In this document: positions 24,638 through 33,490 of the stretch, one piece after another | How the letters are laid out: each line of letters opens with the position of its first letter | Numbering within the stretch: position 1 is the stretch's first letter | Source of the DNA: JAXLYX01 sp046351215 | GTDB taxonomy: Bacteria > Myxococcota_A > Polyangia > Polyangiales > Houyiibacteriaceae | DNA length: 64,000 nt | NCBI GenBank assembly: GCA_046351215.1 | Contig: JAXLYX010000016.1 | Span: 1 to 64,000, forward strand | Reading direction: 5' to 3' | Made by a program: the position numbers and the translations under genes | Notes under the pieces: model-generated | Databases searched by the model: none | The model's input: the letters and a program-made list of their open reading frames with translations, nothing else | Told to the model about the DNA's origin: nothing

Positions 24638-27600
24638 GTGATTCTTTCCTGGAAGCACCCGATCGGAACGCGGGCGGGATTCGGCCTGCTCGCACTGACC
24701 ATGCTCGGCGGCTGTCCCCAGCCCCTCGACACGACCCAGTCGACGACCCGCGGAACGGTCGGCGAGGAGGTCTTCCGCGTGGCGTGCAAACGCTTCGGGG
24801 CCGACGCCTACCCGAACGACGTCTCCGCCCGCAACAGCCGCGGGCTGTGCGCCGGCGAGGTCGCCCCGACCGACGCGCCCGCGAGCGACGACCCGGTGGC
24901 GTACGCCCGACTCGTCTCGCTCGCGCAGCATCGCGGCGAGGTCGTCGAGGCCATCGACACGATCCTGCCCCACGACCTCGAGAGCCCGACCGACCGTCTC
25001 CTGGTCTCGATCGTCCCCCTCTACGATCCGCCCCACGACCTGCTGCCGCAGACGACGCGGAGCTTCGCCAGCCTGCTCGCGAGCGTCGCCGCGGACGACA
25101 CGGCGCTCGCCGCCGCCGAGCGCCTCATGCACCGCCAGGGCTACCGCCCGGAGCGGCAGGGTCTCGGCGTGATCCGCCACGTCCTCTCCTATCCCGGTCT
25201 CGAGACCTTCACCGACCGCGCGCTCGCGCAGCTGACCGACGGAGCCGCAGGAACGGGCCGACTGAACGCGCTCCTCTCGGCGTCCGCGCTCGAGATGGCG
25301 ACGCAGGATCCCGCGGACCCCGTCTCGGGCCCCCTCAGCCTCACGCTCGCCCGCGACCTCCTCTTCTCGGAACGCGACGCGTTCGCCACGGGTCGACCGA
25401 TCCTCGTCGCCCGGCGCGACGCGCGCGGCGTCGCCGTCCCCCGCGGCGCTGTCGTCGCCGCGCCCTTCGTCGACGCGAACCATGACGGGCTCGCCGACCT
25501 CGACCGCCTCGGCCACTTCGCCGACGCGAGCGGCGCCCAGCTCGCCGTGCCGACTCCGTTCGCGCTCCCCGGCGAGACCGGCGTCCGACGCGACGCCCGC
25601 GGCCGCGCCCAGCGCGCGGACGGCAGCCTCTACTACGACTACGCCGACCTCGATCGCTCGATGCTCGCCGCTCTCGTCCGCTCGCTCCGGCCGACCTTCG
25701 ATCCGACGAAGGACAGCCTCCTCGACATGGTGCGCGGGCTCGATCCGGTGCTCGGGCCGACCGCGCAGCGCACGGAGCGCTTCGGCGCGCTCCTGCACGC
25801 CTACGAAGGCCACGACACGTCGAAGAGCCCGATCCTCGATCTCGTCCAGGCGCTCGGCACCACCCTCGACCGCTCGGAGATCGACGACGCCCTCGCCACC
25901 CTCGACCTCCTCACGAGCTCCCACGAGAACGAGCTCGCCGGCCTCGTCGAGGCGGGCCTCTACGGCAACGCCCTCGCCGACGCCGACACCCGCGCCGCAC
26001 TCGCCCCGAACCACGAGATGTGGGACGACCTCGAGCTCGTGCTCGCGGGCATCGCGCAGACGCCGGGCCTGACGGAGCAGCTGCTCCGCGCGATCGGCGA
26101 TCCCCGGATGCGCCGAGCGGGCCAGATCATCGCGGAGATGATGCGCTACCGGGACGAGTTCCACTACGACCCGGCCAACGTCAACGCCTCGTTCGCGAAC
26201 ATCACGTTCACGCAGCCCGTCGACCGAAACGCGACGAACTCGCCGACGAACCAGAGCGTCTTCCAGCGCTCGCTCTCGATGATCCACGACCTCAACGGCG
26301 TTCGCATGTGCAACAAGGCGAATCCGAAGGTCAAGGTCCTCGGCATCGATCTCTCGTTCCTCCTCACGGCCGCGCAGAAGCAGCCCTGTGGGCTCATCGA
26401 GATCCCCGACGCCGCCGAGGCCTACGGCCACGCGGTGCTCGGGCAGTTCACGCTCGAGATGAAGAGCAACTTCCTCAACACCGTCATCCAGATGCTCGGC
26501 AAGGCCGGCGACTTCATCCTCGAGCAATCCTCCGGCATCGACGGCCTCACGACCCATCCGACGCCCGAGGCGATCAACCGGATGGTCTTCGCGCCGACGC
26601 CGTTCGTCACCGACCTGATCGATCCGCCCCTCACGAAGGACGGCGTCCCCGTCGCCCAGCGCCACAGCACCCAGGTCGTGACGGCATGGGAGCGCGAGTA
26701 CATCTTCTGCGGCGACAACATGGTCACGTCGGCCCAGGCCGCGAGCTGCCCGACGCCGGTGGAGCGCCTGACGTTCTACGACACGCTCGTCCCGCTGATG
26801 GAGGCCTTCTACTCCGTCGACTCGTCGCTGGCGACGGGGCCGATGTGCACGCACGTCACGCCCGGCGCCGACCAGTCGAAGCCCTGCTTCTTCTTCGCGG
26901 AGCTGATCTCGGCGATCTTCCTCCACTGGCCGGGCGTCGGCGACACCACCACGCAGACGACGAATCCCGCCGCGCAGTTCTTCGTCCACCCGACCCGCGG
27001 GTACACCTACGAGCCCCTCGCGAGCGACATCCTCTCGGACTGCGTCCACGGCCCGAGCGGCTGCACGACGCGGGGCGCACGGGTGTTCACGACGCTGAAC
27101 CGGCTCGGCGGGACGCTCGGCAGCGTGCAGCCGCGGACCGGCGTGGACGGCTATCGGGCGCTCGCCTCCGCGATCGAGCTCCTCGCCGATCCACAGCGCA
27201 ACGTGGGGCTGCGCGCCCGCAACGGGAGCACGACGCACAAGACGAGCGGCGGCTCGCGCACCGTGCCGTGGACTCCGATGGACATGTTCCTGGTCGCGCT
27301 CGGCGACATCGACGACGCCTTCGCGTCCGCGAGCGATTCGACGCGCCACGATCGCTGGCTCGCCGGTCGCAGCCGGCTCGTCGACGTGCTGGCCGCCGTC
27401 GACTGCACGGGTGCGACGTGCCGCTTCCACAACCGCACGATCCCGGACTCGATCCGCCTGATCGTCGACTTCGCGCGGAGCCGCATGGCCGAGCACCGCA
27501 CGAAGGGGGACGCGACGGCCTGGTCCGACGGGCTCGCCGCGCGCGCCGAGGCCCACCTCGCCTCGGCCGAGGCCGACGCGATCGTCGACGTCCTCGACGG

Positions 27601-28153
27601 GCTCCTCGCGGATCCCGACACGCGCACCGAGCTCCTCTCGCTGGTCTCGCACCTCGCGAGCGAGTCCGGCACCGACCCGGCGTTCGACGGGACCCTGGTC
27701 TCGCTGGCCGACACGCTGCAATGGCTCGCCGACGATCCGAACCTCGAGCCCGTGCTCCAGGTGATGTCGACCGCGCTCGCGACGCGGGCGCGCGACACGA
27801 TCGCCGGTCGTGCCACCGCGCCCCTCTCCGCCACGGATTCGACCGCGGCGAGCGTCGTCACCCTGCTCCGGCAGATCAGCGAGGCCGACACCGAGCACAC
27901 CTTGCCCGCCATCCTGCGGAACACCGTCGCGCTCCCCGAAACGGGTGATGCGATCACGCCGATCGAGGCGCTGATCGACGTGATCTCGGAGGTGAACCGC
28001 GCGCCCGCACGCATCGACAAGGGCACGCACCTCGATCCCGAGGACTACGACGACGCCCTCGGGAGCGCGCACGACTTCCTCGACGATCCCTTCCGCGGCC
28101 TCGAGCGCCTCTACCTCCTCGTCCAGAACCGCACCCTCGGGGGCCACCCGTGA
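24638..28153 (+). CDS. Very large lipoprotein of unknown function (1171 aa)
   Basis: Starts at GTG 24638 with a good GGAGG upstream; the N-terminus MILSWKHPIGTRAGFGLLAL ends in a lipobox (LTMLGGC), so it is a predicted lipoprotein. The rest is mostly helical and lacks repeats I can name. Landmarks include GVIRHVLSYPGLETFT, HDGLADLDRLGHFADASG (a Ca-loop-like DxNxDGxADxD), LARDLLFSERDAF, paired Cys (MCNKANPKVKVL, CGLIEIPDAAEAYGH) and DCTGATCRFHNRTIPDSIRL. Calcium binding and a disulphide-stabilised extracytoplasmic domain are plausible, not shown. It overlaps the start of the FadL-like porin gene by four bases, so the two are produced together and may act as a unit in lipid or hydrophobic-compound uptake. 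Confidence 0.75.
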   Translation: MILSWKHPIGTRAGFGLLALTMLGGCPQPLDTTQSTTRGTVGEEVFRVACKRFGADAYPNDVSARNSRGLCAGEVAPTDAPASDDPVAYARLVSLAQHRGEVVEAIDTILPHDLESPTDRLLVSIVPLYDPPHDLLPQTTRSFASLLASVAADDTALAAAERLMHRQGYRPERQGLGVIRHVLSYPGLETFTDRALAQLTDGAAGTGRLNALLSASALEMATQDPADPVSGPLSLTLARDLLFSERDAFATGRPILVARRDARGVAVPRGAVVAAPFVDANHDGLADLDRLGHFADASGAQLAVPTPFALPGETGVRRDARGRAQRADGSLYYDYADLDRSMLAALVRSLRPTFDPTKDSLLDMVRGLDPVLGPTAQRTERFGALLHAYEGHDTSKSPILDLVQALGTTLDRSEIDDALATLDLLTSSHENELAGLVEAGLYGNALADADTRAALAPNHEMWDDLELVLAGIAQTPGLTEQLLRAIGDPRMRRAGQIIAEMMRYRDEFHYDPANVNASFANITFTQPVDRNATNSPTNQSVFQRSLSMIHDLNGVRMCNKANPKVKVLGIDLSFLLTAAQKQPCGLIEIPDAAEAYGHAVLGQFTLEMKSNFLNTVIQMLGKAGDFILEQSSGIDGLTTHPTPEAINRMVFAPTPFVTDLIDPPLTKDGVPVAQRHSTQVVTAWEREYIFCGDNMVTSAQAASCPTPVERLTFYDTLVPLMEAFYSVDSSLATGPMCTHVTPGADQSKPCFFFAELISAIFLHWPGVGDTTTQTTNPAAQFFVHPTRGYTYEPLASDILSDCVHGPSGCTTRGARVFTTLNRLGGTLGSVQPRTGVDGYRALASAIELLADPQRNVGLRARNGSTTHKTSGGSRTVPWTPMDMFLVALGDIDDAFASASDSTRHDRWLAGRSRLVDVLAAVDCTGATCRFHNRTIPDSIRLIVDFARSRMAEHRTKGDATAWSDGLAARAEAHLASAEADAIVDVLDGLLADPDTRTELLSLVSHLASESGTDPAFDGTLVSLADTLQWLADDPNLEPVLQVMSTALATRARDTIAGRATAPLSATDSTAASVVTLLRQISEADTEHTLPAILRNTVALPETGDAITPIEALIDVISEVNRAPARIDKGTHLDPEDYDDALGSAHDFLDDPFRGLERLYLLVQNRTLGGHP

Positions 28154-29685
28154 ATCGCCTCGTCTCGCTCCTCCTCGCCGTCCTCGTGCTCGGGACGGCC
28201 AGCTCGGCCTCGGCCGGCGGCTTCTACCTCACGGATCGCGGTGCGGTTCCCCTCGGGCGCGGCACGGCGTACGTCGCGGGCGGCCGCGATCCCCAGGCGA
28301 TCTGGTACAACCCGGCGAACCTCGCCTGGTCGGGCCGCCAGCTCCTCATCGACGGCTCGATGACGTTCTTCAACGGCTCGTACACGCGCGTCGACAGCGG
28401 TGGGAACACGCTGCCCACCGTCGACGTGAGCGCGCCGCCGATCCCGATCCCGATGATCGCCTACTCGGACGACTTCGGGCTCGACAAATGGACGTTCGGC
28501 GCCGCCGTCTTCGCGCCGAACGCGGTCCTCCTGAACTGGCCCACGACGGTCGGCTCGGGCGGCAACGAGGAGCCCGCGCCGCAGCGCTACTCGCTCTACA
28601 ACATGAAGGGCACGGCGGTCGCGTACCTCGCCCTCGCCGCCGCCTGGCGCCCGACTCCGCGGCTCGCGATCGGCATCTCGCCCGAGCTCATCGTCGGCCG
28701 CTTCGACGCGACCGTCGCGATGAGCGCCTGCGACGGGACGATCTGCTCGCAGCCCGAGGATCCGGACTACGACGGCGTCGCCCAGTTCGAGGCCTTCCCG
28801 ATCATCCGCGCCACGGCGAACCTCGGCATCACCTACGACGCGGGCAAGGTGCGCCTCGGCGCCTCGGCCGTGCTCCCGTTCAACCTCTCGGGCAACGGTA
28901 CCTTCGACGTGCGGCTCCCGCCCGCGGCCATGTTCCAGGGCGCCTACGTCGACGGCAACTCGATGTCGTTCGACATGCCGTTCCCGTGGATCCTCCGCAC
29001 GGGCATCGAGGTCCGACCGATCCGCAACCTCGCGATCGAGACGGCCTTCGTGATCGAGGGCTGGAAGCGACAGAAGACCGTCGACCTCACGCCGCACGAC
29101 GTCTGGATCCGCAACGTGACCGGCATCGGCAACTACGAGGTCGGACCGGTCTCGATCGATCGCAGCATGCACAACACCTACTCGATCCGCCTCGGCATCG
29201 AGTACGGAGGGCTCTTCGGCGGCAAGATCACGCTGCGCGCGGGCGGCTTCTACGAGACCACGGGCTTCGACAACGCGCACCTGCAGGCCCTCACGCTCGA
29301 CGCGTGGAAGGTCTACATCGGCGCGGGCGGCAGCTGGCAGGTCAAGCCCGGGCTCTACCTCGACGGCGCGATCGGTCACCTCTTCATGAACGATCCGAAC
29401 GTGACGAACAGCGTGATCGCGCAGCCGACGGCGCTCCGCCCCGAGCGCAACGGCAGCTCGCCCACGCAGGGCGGGCCCGCCATCATCGGCAACGGCCAGT
29501 ACAACATGGAGGCCACGATGATCATGGGCGGCCTCCGCTGGCGCTTCGATCGCGCGCGGTCGGCGCCTGCCGCGGGTGGCTCCCCTGCCCCCGCCGCGGG
29601 CGGTGCCCCCGGGGCCCAGCCGACGCCCGGCGAGCCGACCCCCGCGACCGATCCCGGGACGCCGACGCCGGCGCCGGCCGGGTGA
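28150..29685 (+). CDS. FadL/TodX (OMPP1)-family outer-membrane protein
   Basis: A 511-aa predicted beta-barrel. After a signal peptide (LVSLLLAVLVLGTASSASA) the mature sequence starts GGFYLTDRGAVPLGRGTAYVAGG and AIWYNPANLAW, the FadL N-terminal hatch signature. Alternating aromatic/hydrophobic strands follow, and the barrel ends GGLRWRFDRA near 465 before a 45-residue Pro/Ala/Gly tail (AAGGSPAPAAGGAPG) not typical of FadL. FadL-type proteins move long-chain fatty acids or aromatic compounds through the outer membrane. The GTG start overlaps the preceding stop (GTGA). The substrate is not predictable. Confidence 0.85.
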   Translation: MNRLVSLLLAVLVLGTASSASAGGFYLTDRGAVPLGRGTAYVAGGRDPQAIWYNPANLAWSGRQLLIDGSMTFFNGSYTRVDSGGNTLPTVDVSAPPIPIPMIAYSDDFGLDKWTFGAAVFAPNAVLLNWPTTVGSGGNEEPAPQRYSLYNMKGTAVAYLALAAAWRPTPRLAIGISPELIVGRFDATVAMSACDGTICSQPEDPDYDGVAQFEAFPIIRATANLGITYDAGKVRLGASAVLPFNLSGNGTFDVRLPPAAMFQGAYVDGNSMSFDMPFPWILRTGIEVRPIRNLAIETAFVIEGWKRQKTVDLTPHDVWIRNVTGIGNYEVGPVSIDRSMHNTYSIRLGIEYGGLFGGKITLRAGGFYETTGFDNAHLQALTLDAWKVYIGAGGSWQVKPGLYLDGAIGHLFMNDPNVTNSVIAQPTALRPERNGSSPTQGGPAIIGNGQYNMEATMIMGGLRWRFDRARSAPAAGGSPAPAAGGAPGAQPTPGEPTPATDPGTPTPAPAG

Positions 29686-29690
29686 GGGTC

Positions 29691-29708
29691 GGGCCCCACC
29701 GGGGCCCC
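29691..29708 (+). terminator. Possible terminator after the FadL-like gene
   Basis: GGGCCCC-ACC-GGGGCCC, a compact GC hairpin directly after the stop, without a U-run. Confidence 0.3.
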
Positions 29709-29852
29709 GAATTCCGCACCCGGTCCACATCCGGACCGAGAAATGAGACACTCGACTTCCGAGCGAGGGGTCGGGGTCGTTCGTGGCGCGATACCGACCC
29801 CCGAAAGGGGCGTCGTAGGCCCATCGAACCCTCCGGACCCGTGGGGCGTCTC

Positions 29853-31163
29853 ATGCGTCGATTCCTCCTCGCAGCGATCCTGTTCGCGGCCCAAGGCTGC
29901 GCGATGCCCGACTCGGAGAACGTCGGCGCCGAGTCGTCCGAGCTCGCGTACCCGGGCCCGTGGAAGATCCCCGCGGACACGCTCGCGGCCGGTGACGCGA
30001 GCTACGTCGTCTACACGGGCGCGGGGCTCTGGAACGACGGGAAGGATTGCTCGGGGAGCCTCACGACAGGCGCGTCGATCGTGCGCTCGTATCTCCTCGC
30101 GCACTTTCCCCAGACGAACGTCATCGGTGGTTACAACTGTCGGCAGAACACCGCGAACACGGCCTACATGTCGATCCACGCCGTCGGTCGCGCCCTCGAC
30201 ATCATGCTGCCGCTCAGCGACTCGTCGGCGGACAACGACCTCGGCGATCCGATCGGCAACTGGCTGATCGAGAACGCCGAGGCGATCGGGATCCAATACA
30301 TCATCTGGGACGAGTGGACCTGGATGGCATCGCGCACCCCAGGGCAGAAGGGCAAGCTCTACACGGGCCCGAATCCGCATCACGACCACCTGCACGTCGA
30401 GCTGAGCGAAGAGGCCGGCATGCAGACGACCGATTGGTTCAGCGGCATCGTCACCCCTCCGACGAAGGAGGGCTGCATCGCCCTCGGTCCCTTCGGGGGT
30501 GTGATCGACGAGCTCGATCCCTGCTTCGAGGCCTTCGGATCGACCACCTATTGGCGGACCGAGACGAACGTGGGGAACGGCGGCTCGCTCCTCTGGACGA
30601 ACGCGTGGTCGTCACCGACGCCCGGGAATTGGGCGCGCTGGAATCTCGATCTCGCGGAGGCCGGCGACTACGAGGTCGAGGTCTACCTGACGGATCCCTT
30701 CGCGGTCTACGCAGCGACTCGGTACGTGGTGCGCCACGGCGGCGTGGAGAGCACGGTGATCGTCGACCAGGCGACCGAGGCCACGGGAACCGCCGGCACC
30801 TGGGTCTCGCTCGGCGCGTACCCGTTCGCCGCGGGGGCCGATCAATCGGTCGCGGTCTTCGACAACTACGCCGGCACCGTCGCCTCGCAACAGCACATCG
30901 CGGTCGACGCGATGCGCATCACCCGCATCGGCGTCACGCCCCCCGCGCCCCCGATCGGCGAGGCACCGCCCGTCGACGGCGAGCCCGATCCGGACGTCGC
31001 CCTCGAGAACGAGACGATCGCGCCCCCGCCGGCACGTGCGCGCTCGGGGTGTTCGATCGGCTCGGCGCGCCCGCGTCTCGAGCCCGCGTTCGCGCTCTCG
31101 CTCGTCGCCCTGCTCGCGGTCCGCCGGCGGGCGCGAACGAGGACTCGGCAACGGCGTGGGTGA
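29853..31163 (+). CDS. M15-like/golvesin-domain exported protein with MYXO-CTERM-like tail
   Basis: A 436-aa surface or periplasmic protein. The N-terminus (RRFLLAAILFAAQGC) is a lipobox-type signal. Residues about 50-190 have the zinc-ligand pattern of M15-like/extensin-like peptidases: SIHAVGRALDIMLPL, then HHDHLHVEL. Residues about 225-355 look like a golvesin-type domain (YWRTETNVGNGGSLLW, AGDYEVEVYLTDPFAVYAAT, IAVDAMRITRIG). A proline-rich linker and the ending RSGCSIGSARPRLEPAF-hydrophobic-RRRAR match a MYXO-CTERM sorting tail (Cys, helix, Arg cluster). The domain pair suggests cell-wall binding or cleavage; activity is inferred. ATG at 29853, no ribosome site. Confidence 0.8.
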   Translation: MRRFLLAAILFAAQGCAMPDSENVGAESSELAYPGPWKIPADTLAAGDASYVVYTGAGLWNDGKDCSGSLTTGASIVRSYLLAHFPQTNVIGGYNCRQNTANTAYMSIHAVGRALDIMLPLSDSSADNDLGDPIGNWLIENAEAIGIQYIIWDEWTWMASRTPGQKGKLYTGPNPHHDHLHVELSEEAGMQTTDWFSGIVTPPTKEGCIALGPFGGVIDELDPCFEAFGSTTYWRTETNVGNGGSLLWTNAWSSPTPGNWARWNLDLAEAGDYEVEVYLTDPFAVYAATRYVVRHGGVESTVIVDQATEATGTAGTWVSLGAYPFAAGADQSVAVFDNYAGTVASQQHIAVDAMRITRIGVTPPAPPIGEAPPVDGEPDPDVALENETIAPPPARARSGCSIGSARPRLEPAFALSLVALLAVRRRARTRTRQRRG

Positions 31164-31184
31164 CGAGAGGCGTGGCGTCCCTCG

Positions 31185-31202
31185 AATCCGGCCGTTCAGC
31201 CG
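31185..31202. terminator. Candidate bidirectional terminator
   Basis: TCCGGC-CGTTCA-GCCGGA, a 6-bp inverted repeat between the convergent genes at 31163 and 31207. No U-run. Confidence 0.35.
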
Positions 31203-31206
31203 GAAA

Positions 31207-31563
31207 TCAGTCGTCCTCGACCTTCGTCGCGCCGGCCGGCAGCACCCGGTAGGTGAGGAGCGGGGTCTTCTTCCGCTGGATCGCCGCCGCGACCTCGGAG
31301 CGGATCATCCCCTCCCACTCGACGAGCTTCTCCTCGAGCTCCGCCGCGTCCTCGCCCTCCGGGCTCTCCAGGATCACGAGCAATCGCGAGGTATCCGGCC
31401 AGGGAACGACCTCGCGTACCCAGAGCGAGGACACCCCCGGATCGTCGCATTCGGCACCGAGGGCCATCGAGACGGCCTCGGCCACGGCGTTGCAGAGCTG
31501 GCCGTCCTTCCGCGCGTCCCGGCCGGGCTTCCGGTCTTCGTCCCTCGTACCCCGACGCGCCAT
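31207..31563 (-). CDS. rbfA: RbfA-like ribosome maturation factor
   Basis: An 118-aa protein with an RbfA layout: helix (LCNAVAEAVSMALGAECDDP), SSLWVREVVPWPDTSRLLVILESP with two strands, then RSEVAAAIQRKKTPLLTYRVLP, which matches the KH-like end of RbfA (I-R-S-E-x-A-x-x-x-x-x-R-x-x-P-x-L). RbfA binds the 30S subunit during 16S rRNA 5' maturation and cold adaptation. Normally rbfA sits by infB and nusA, but here it stands alone between two convergent or divergent genes, so the assignment is a similarity call. Divergent from serC, about 120 bp apart. GAGGGGG lies before the ATG. Confidence 0.65.
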   Translation of the reverse strand: MARRGTRDEDRKPGRDARKDGQLCNAVAEAVSMALGAECDDPGVSSLWVREVVPWPDTSRLLVILESPEGEDAAELEEKLVEWEGMIRSEVAAAIQRKKTPLLTYRVLPAGATKVEDD

Positions 31564-31669
31564 GGCGCCCCCTCGTCCCCCGTCCGGGGAGGAGGAACCA
31601 CCCCCGCCGGGCGCTCATTCCAGCACGAAAAGCCGGCTCGCGCCGGTTTGCGGAACGGCCTTCCGTCCC

Positions 31670-31675
31670 TATGCT
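31670..31675 (+). promoter_or_regulatory. -10-like TATGCT of serC
   Basis: TATGCT is 10 nt before the serC ATG; there is no Shine-Dalgarno sequence. Confidence 0.4.
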
Positions 31676-31685
31676 TCGCGGCCTC

Positions 31686-32771
31686 ATGACCCGCGTCATC
31701 AATTTCAACCCCGGTCCCGCTGCGCTTCCCCTTCCCGCCCTCGAGGCTGCTCGCGACGAGCTGCTCGACTACCAGGGCACTGGCATGTCCATCATGGAGC
31801 ACAGCCACCGGGGCGCGGACTACGAGGCCGTGCACGCCGAGACGAAGGCGCTCCTGACGGAGCTCCTCGGCATCCCGGACACCCACCAGATCCTCTTCAT
31901 CCAAGGCGGCGCGACGATGCAGTTCGCGATGGTCCCGATGAACCTCCTCGCGGGGAAGTCGGCGGACTACGCGATCACCGGCACCTGGGCCGAGGGCGCC
32001 TTCAAGGAAGCCAAGCTCGTCGGTCAGGCGCGCGAGGCCGCGAACACGAAGAAGGACGGCTCCTACACCCGCGTCCCGACGCAGGCCGAGCTGCAGCTCG
32101 ATCCGGACGCCGCGTACTTCCACTACACGACGAACAACACGATCTACGGCACGCAGTACCACTACGTGCCCGAGACCGGGAACGTTCCGCTCGTCGCCGA
32201 CATGTCGAGCGACATCCTGTGGAAGCCGATGGACATCGCGAAGTACGGCCTGATCTACGCCGGCGCGCAGAAGAACATCGGCATCGCGGGCATCACGCTC
32301 GTGATCATCCGCAAGGACCTGCTCGAGCGCTCGCCGAAGACGCTCCCGAAGCTCCTCCGCTACACGACGTACGCGGAGAACGACTCGCTCCAGAACACCA
32401 TCCCGACCTTCCCCATCTACATGATGCGGAACGTGCTGCGCTGGGTGAAGTCGGAGGGCGGCGCCGCCGGCATGGAGAAGCGCAACCGCGCGAAGGCCGA
32501 GATGCTCTACCGCTGCATCGACGAGAACGCGTCCTTCTACCGCGGCCCGGTCGAGAAGGACTCGCGCTCGACGATGACGCCGGTCTTCCGCCTCCCGACC
32601 GAGGACCTCGAGAAGAAGTTCGTCTCCGACGCGAAGAAGCAGGGCCTCGTCGGCCTCAAGGGCCATCGCTCGGCCGGCGGCATCCGCGCGTCGATCTACA
32701 ACGCGCTCGGCCCCTCGGACGTCGAGAAGCTCGTCGCCTTCATGGTCGAGTTCGCGAAGGCGAACGGCTGA
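31686..32771 (+). CDS. serC: Phosphoserine aminotransferase
   Basis: PLP enzyme making 3-phosphoserine from phosphohydroxypyruvate and glutamate in serine synthesis (also pyridoxal synthesis in many bacteria). The 361-aa protein starts TRVINFNPGPAALPLPALE, then GMSIMEHSHRG, LFIQGGATMQFAMVPMNLL, TGTWAEGAFKEAK, TTNNTIYGTQY, DMSSDILWKP, YAGAQKNIGIAG with the Schiff-base lysine, and HRSAGGIRASIYNALGP. All are standard for SerC. ATG 31686 is preferred over the upstream ATG 31671 because homologues begin with the NFNPGPA strand. Confidence 0.95.
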   Translation: MTRVINFNPGPAALPLPALEAARDELLDYQGTGMSIMEHSHRGADYEAVHAETKALLTELLGIPDTHQILFIQGGATMQFAMVPMNLLAGKSADYAITGTWAEGAFKEAKLVGQAREAANTKKDGSYTRVPTQAELQLDPDAAYFHYTTNNTIYGTQYHYVPETGNVPLVADMSSDILWKPMDIAKYGLIYAGAQKNIGIAGITLVIIRKDLLERSPKTLPKLLRYTTYAENDSLQNTIPTFPIYMMRNVLRWVKSEGGAAGMEKRNRAKAEMLYRCIDENASFYRGPVEKDSRSTMTPVFRLPTEDLEKKFVSDAKKQGLVGLKGHRSAGGIRASIYNALGPSDVEKLVAFMVEFAKANG

Positions 32772-32795
32772 GCCGCACTCCCGGTGCGCGAACGG

Positions 32796-32826
32796 AGGCC
32801 CGCATGCCTTGGAGGCTGCGGGCCTT
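32796..32826 (+). terminator. Terminator-like hairpin after serC
   Basis: AGGCCCGC and GCGGGCCT form the base of a long hairpin, with a smaller GCCT/AGGC stem inside. It is 25 bp past the stop; no U-run follows. Confidence 0.55.
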
Positions 32827-32962
32827 CCGCGTTCGCGCGAAACCGCCGCTCGAAGCGGCCGAGACACGGCGCGTGACCGCGCGCCCCAGCTCCTCCGCCG
32901 ATCGCTCGATGACGCTCCTCCCCCGCCTTGCTACCCTCTCGGGTGTCGAAGGGAAGGGAGAC

Positions 32963-33466
32963 GTGGGCGAGCTACCGATCGATCCCGCGCTGCTGCTCGC
33001 CGCGTCCGAGCTCGGTCTCCGACTCGAGATCGTCGACGGCCTCGCGACGTGGGAAGCCCAACCCGTCTATCGACATCAGAAGGCCGTCGAGCGCATCGCC
33101 GCGTCGATCCGCCGGAGCCGCGACGCCGAGGACTGTTCCTGCGTGCACGTCCTCGACTGCTACGTGCGGTTCCCGAACGGTCTCAAGCGACCGGACATCG
33201 CGGTCCTCTGCCGCGAGCCGAGCGAGGACGAGCAGGACGCGCCGCTCACGACCGTCCCCGAGGCGGTCGTCGAGGTCGTCAGCAAGGGCTTCGAAGCGAA
33301 GGACCTCGAGCTCGGCCCACCTTTCTACATCGCCCAGGGCGTGAAGGACGTCGTCGTCTTCGACCCGTCCACCCTGCTGGTCCTCCACGTCCGTGCCGAC
33401 GGCACGAGGCGACTGACGTCGCCCGTCACCGTGGCGCTCGAGTGTGGGTGCGAGCTCGTGGTCTGA
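32963..33466 (+). CDS. Uma2/DUF820-family PD-(D/E)XK endonuclease-like protein
   Basis: A 167-aa protein with Uma2 family features: YRHQKAVERIAASIR helix, then the core RPDIAVLCREPSED, VPEAVVEVVSKGF and KDLELGPPFYIAQGVKDVVVFDP. In the PD-(D/E)XK fold the Asp in RPD, the Glu in VVEVVS and the Lys after GF would bind metal; the pattern D, E-V-V-S, and K is present. Uma2 proteins are predicted restriction-like nucleases and are scattered in cyanobacteria and myxobacteria; their role is poorly known. The GTG at 32963 is chosen because GGGAG precedes it closely; ATG 32909 would add 18 residues with no site. Stands alone, convergent with the PAS kinase. Confidence 0.75.
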   Translation: MGELPIDPALLLAASELGLRLEIVDGLATWEAQPVYRHQKAVERIAASIRRSRDAEDCSCVHVLDCYVRFPNGLKRPDIAVLCREPSEDEQDAPLTTVPEAVVEVVSKGFEAKDLELGPPFYIAQGVKDVVVFDPSTLLVLHVRADGTRRLTSPVTVALECGCELVV

Positions 33467-33490
33467 CGGGGGCGGACCGGCGCTTCGACT

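Noticed and set aside
24515..28147. 1210-codon minus-strand frame opposite the giant lipoprotein
   Set aside because: Translates to charged Glu/Arg-rich repetitive sequence with no domain; the plus-strand gene has a lipobox and a good ribosome site.
31185..31202. Strong intrinsic terminator
   Set aside because: The stem is only 6 bp and lacks a U-run on either strand, so it was kept only as a weak candidate.
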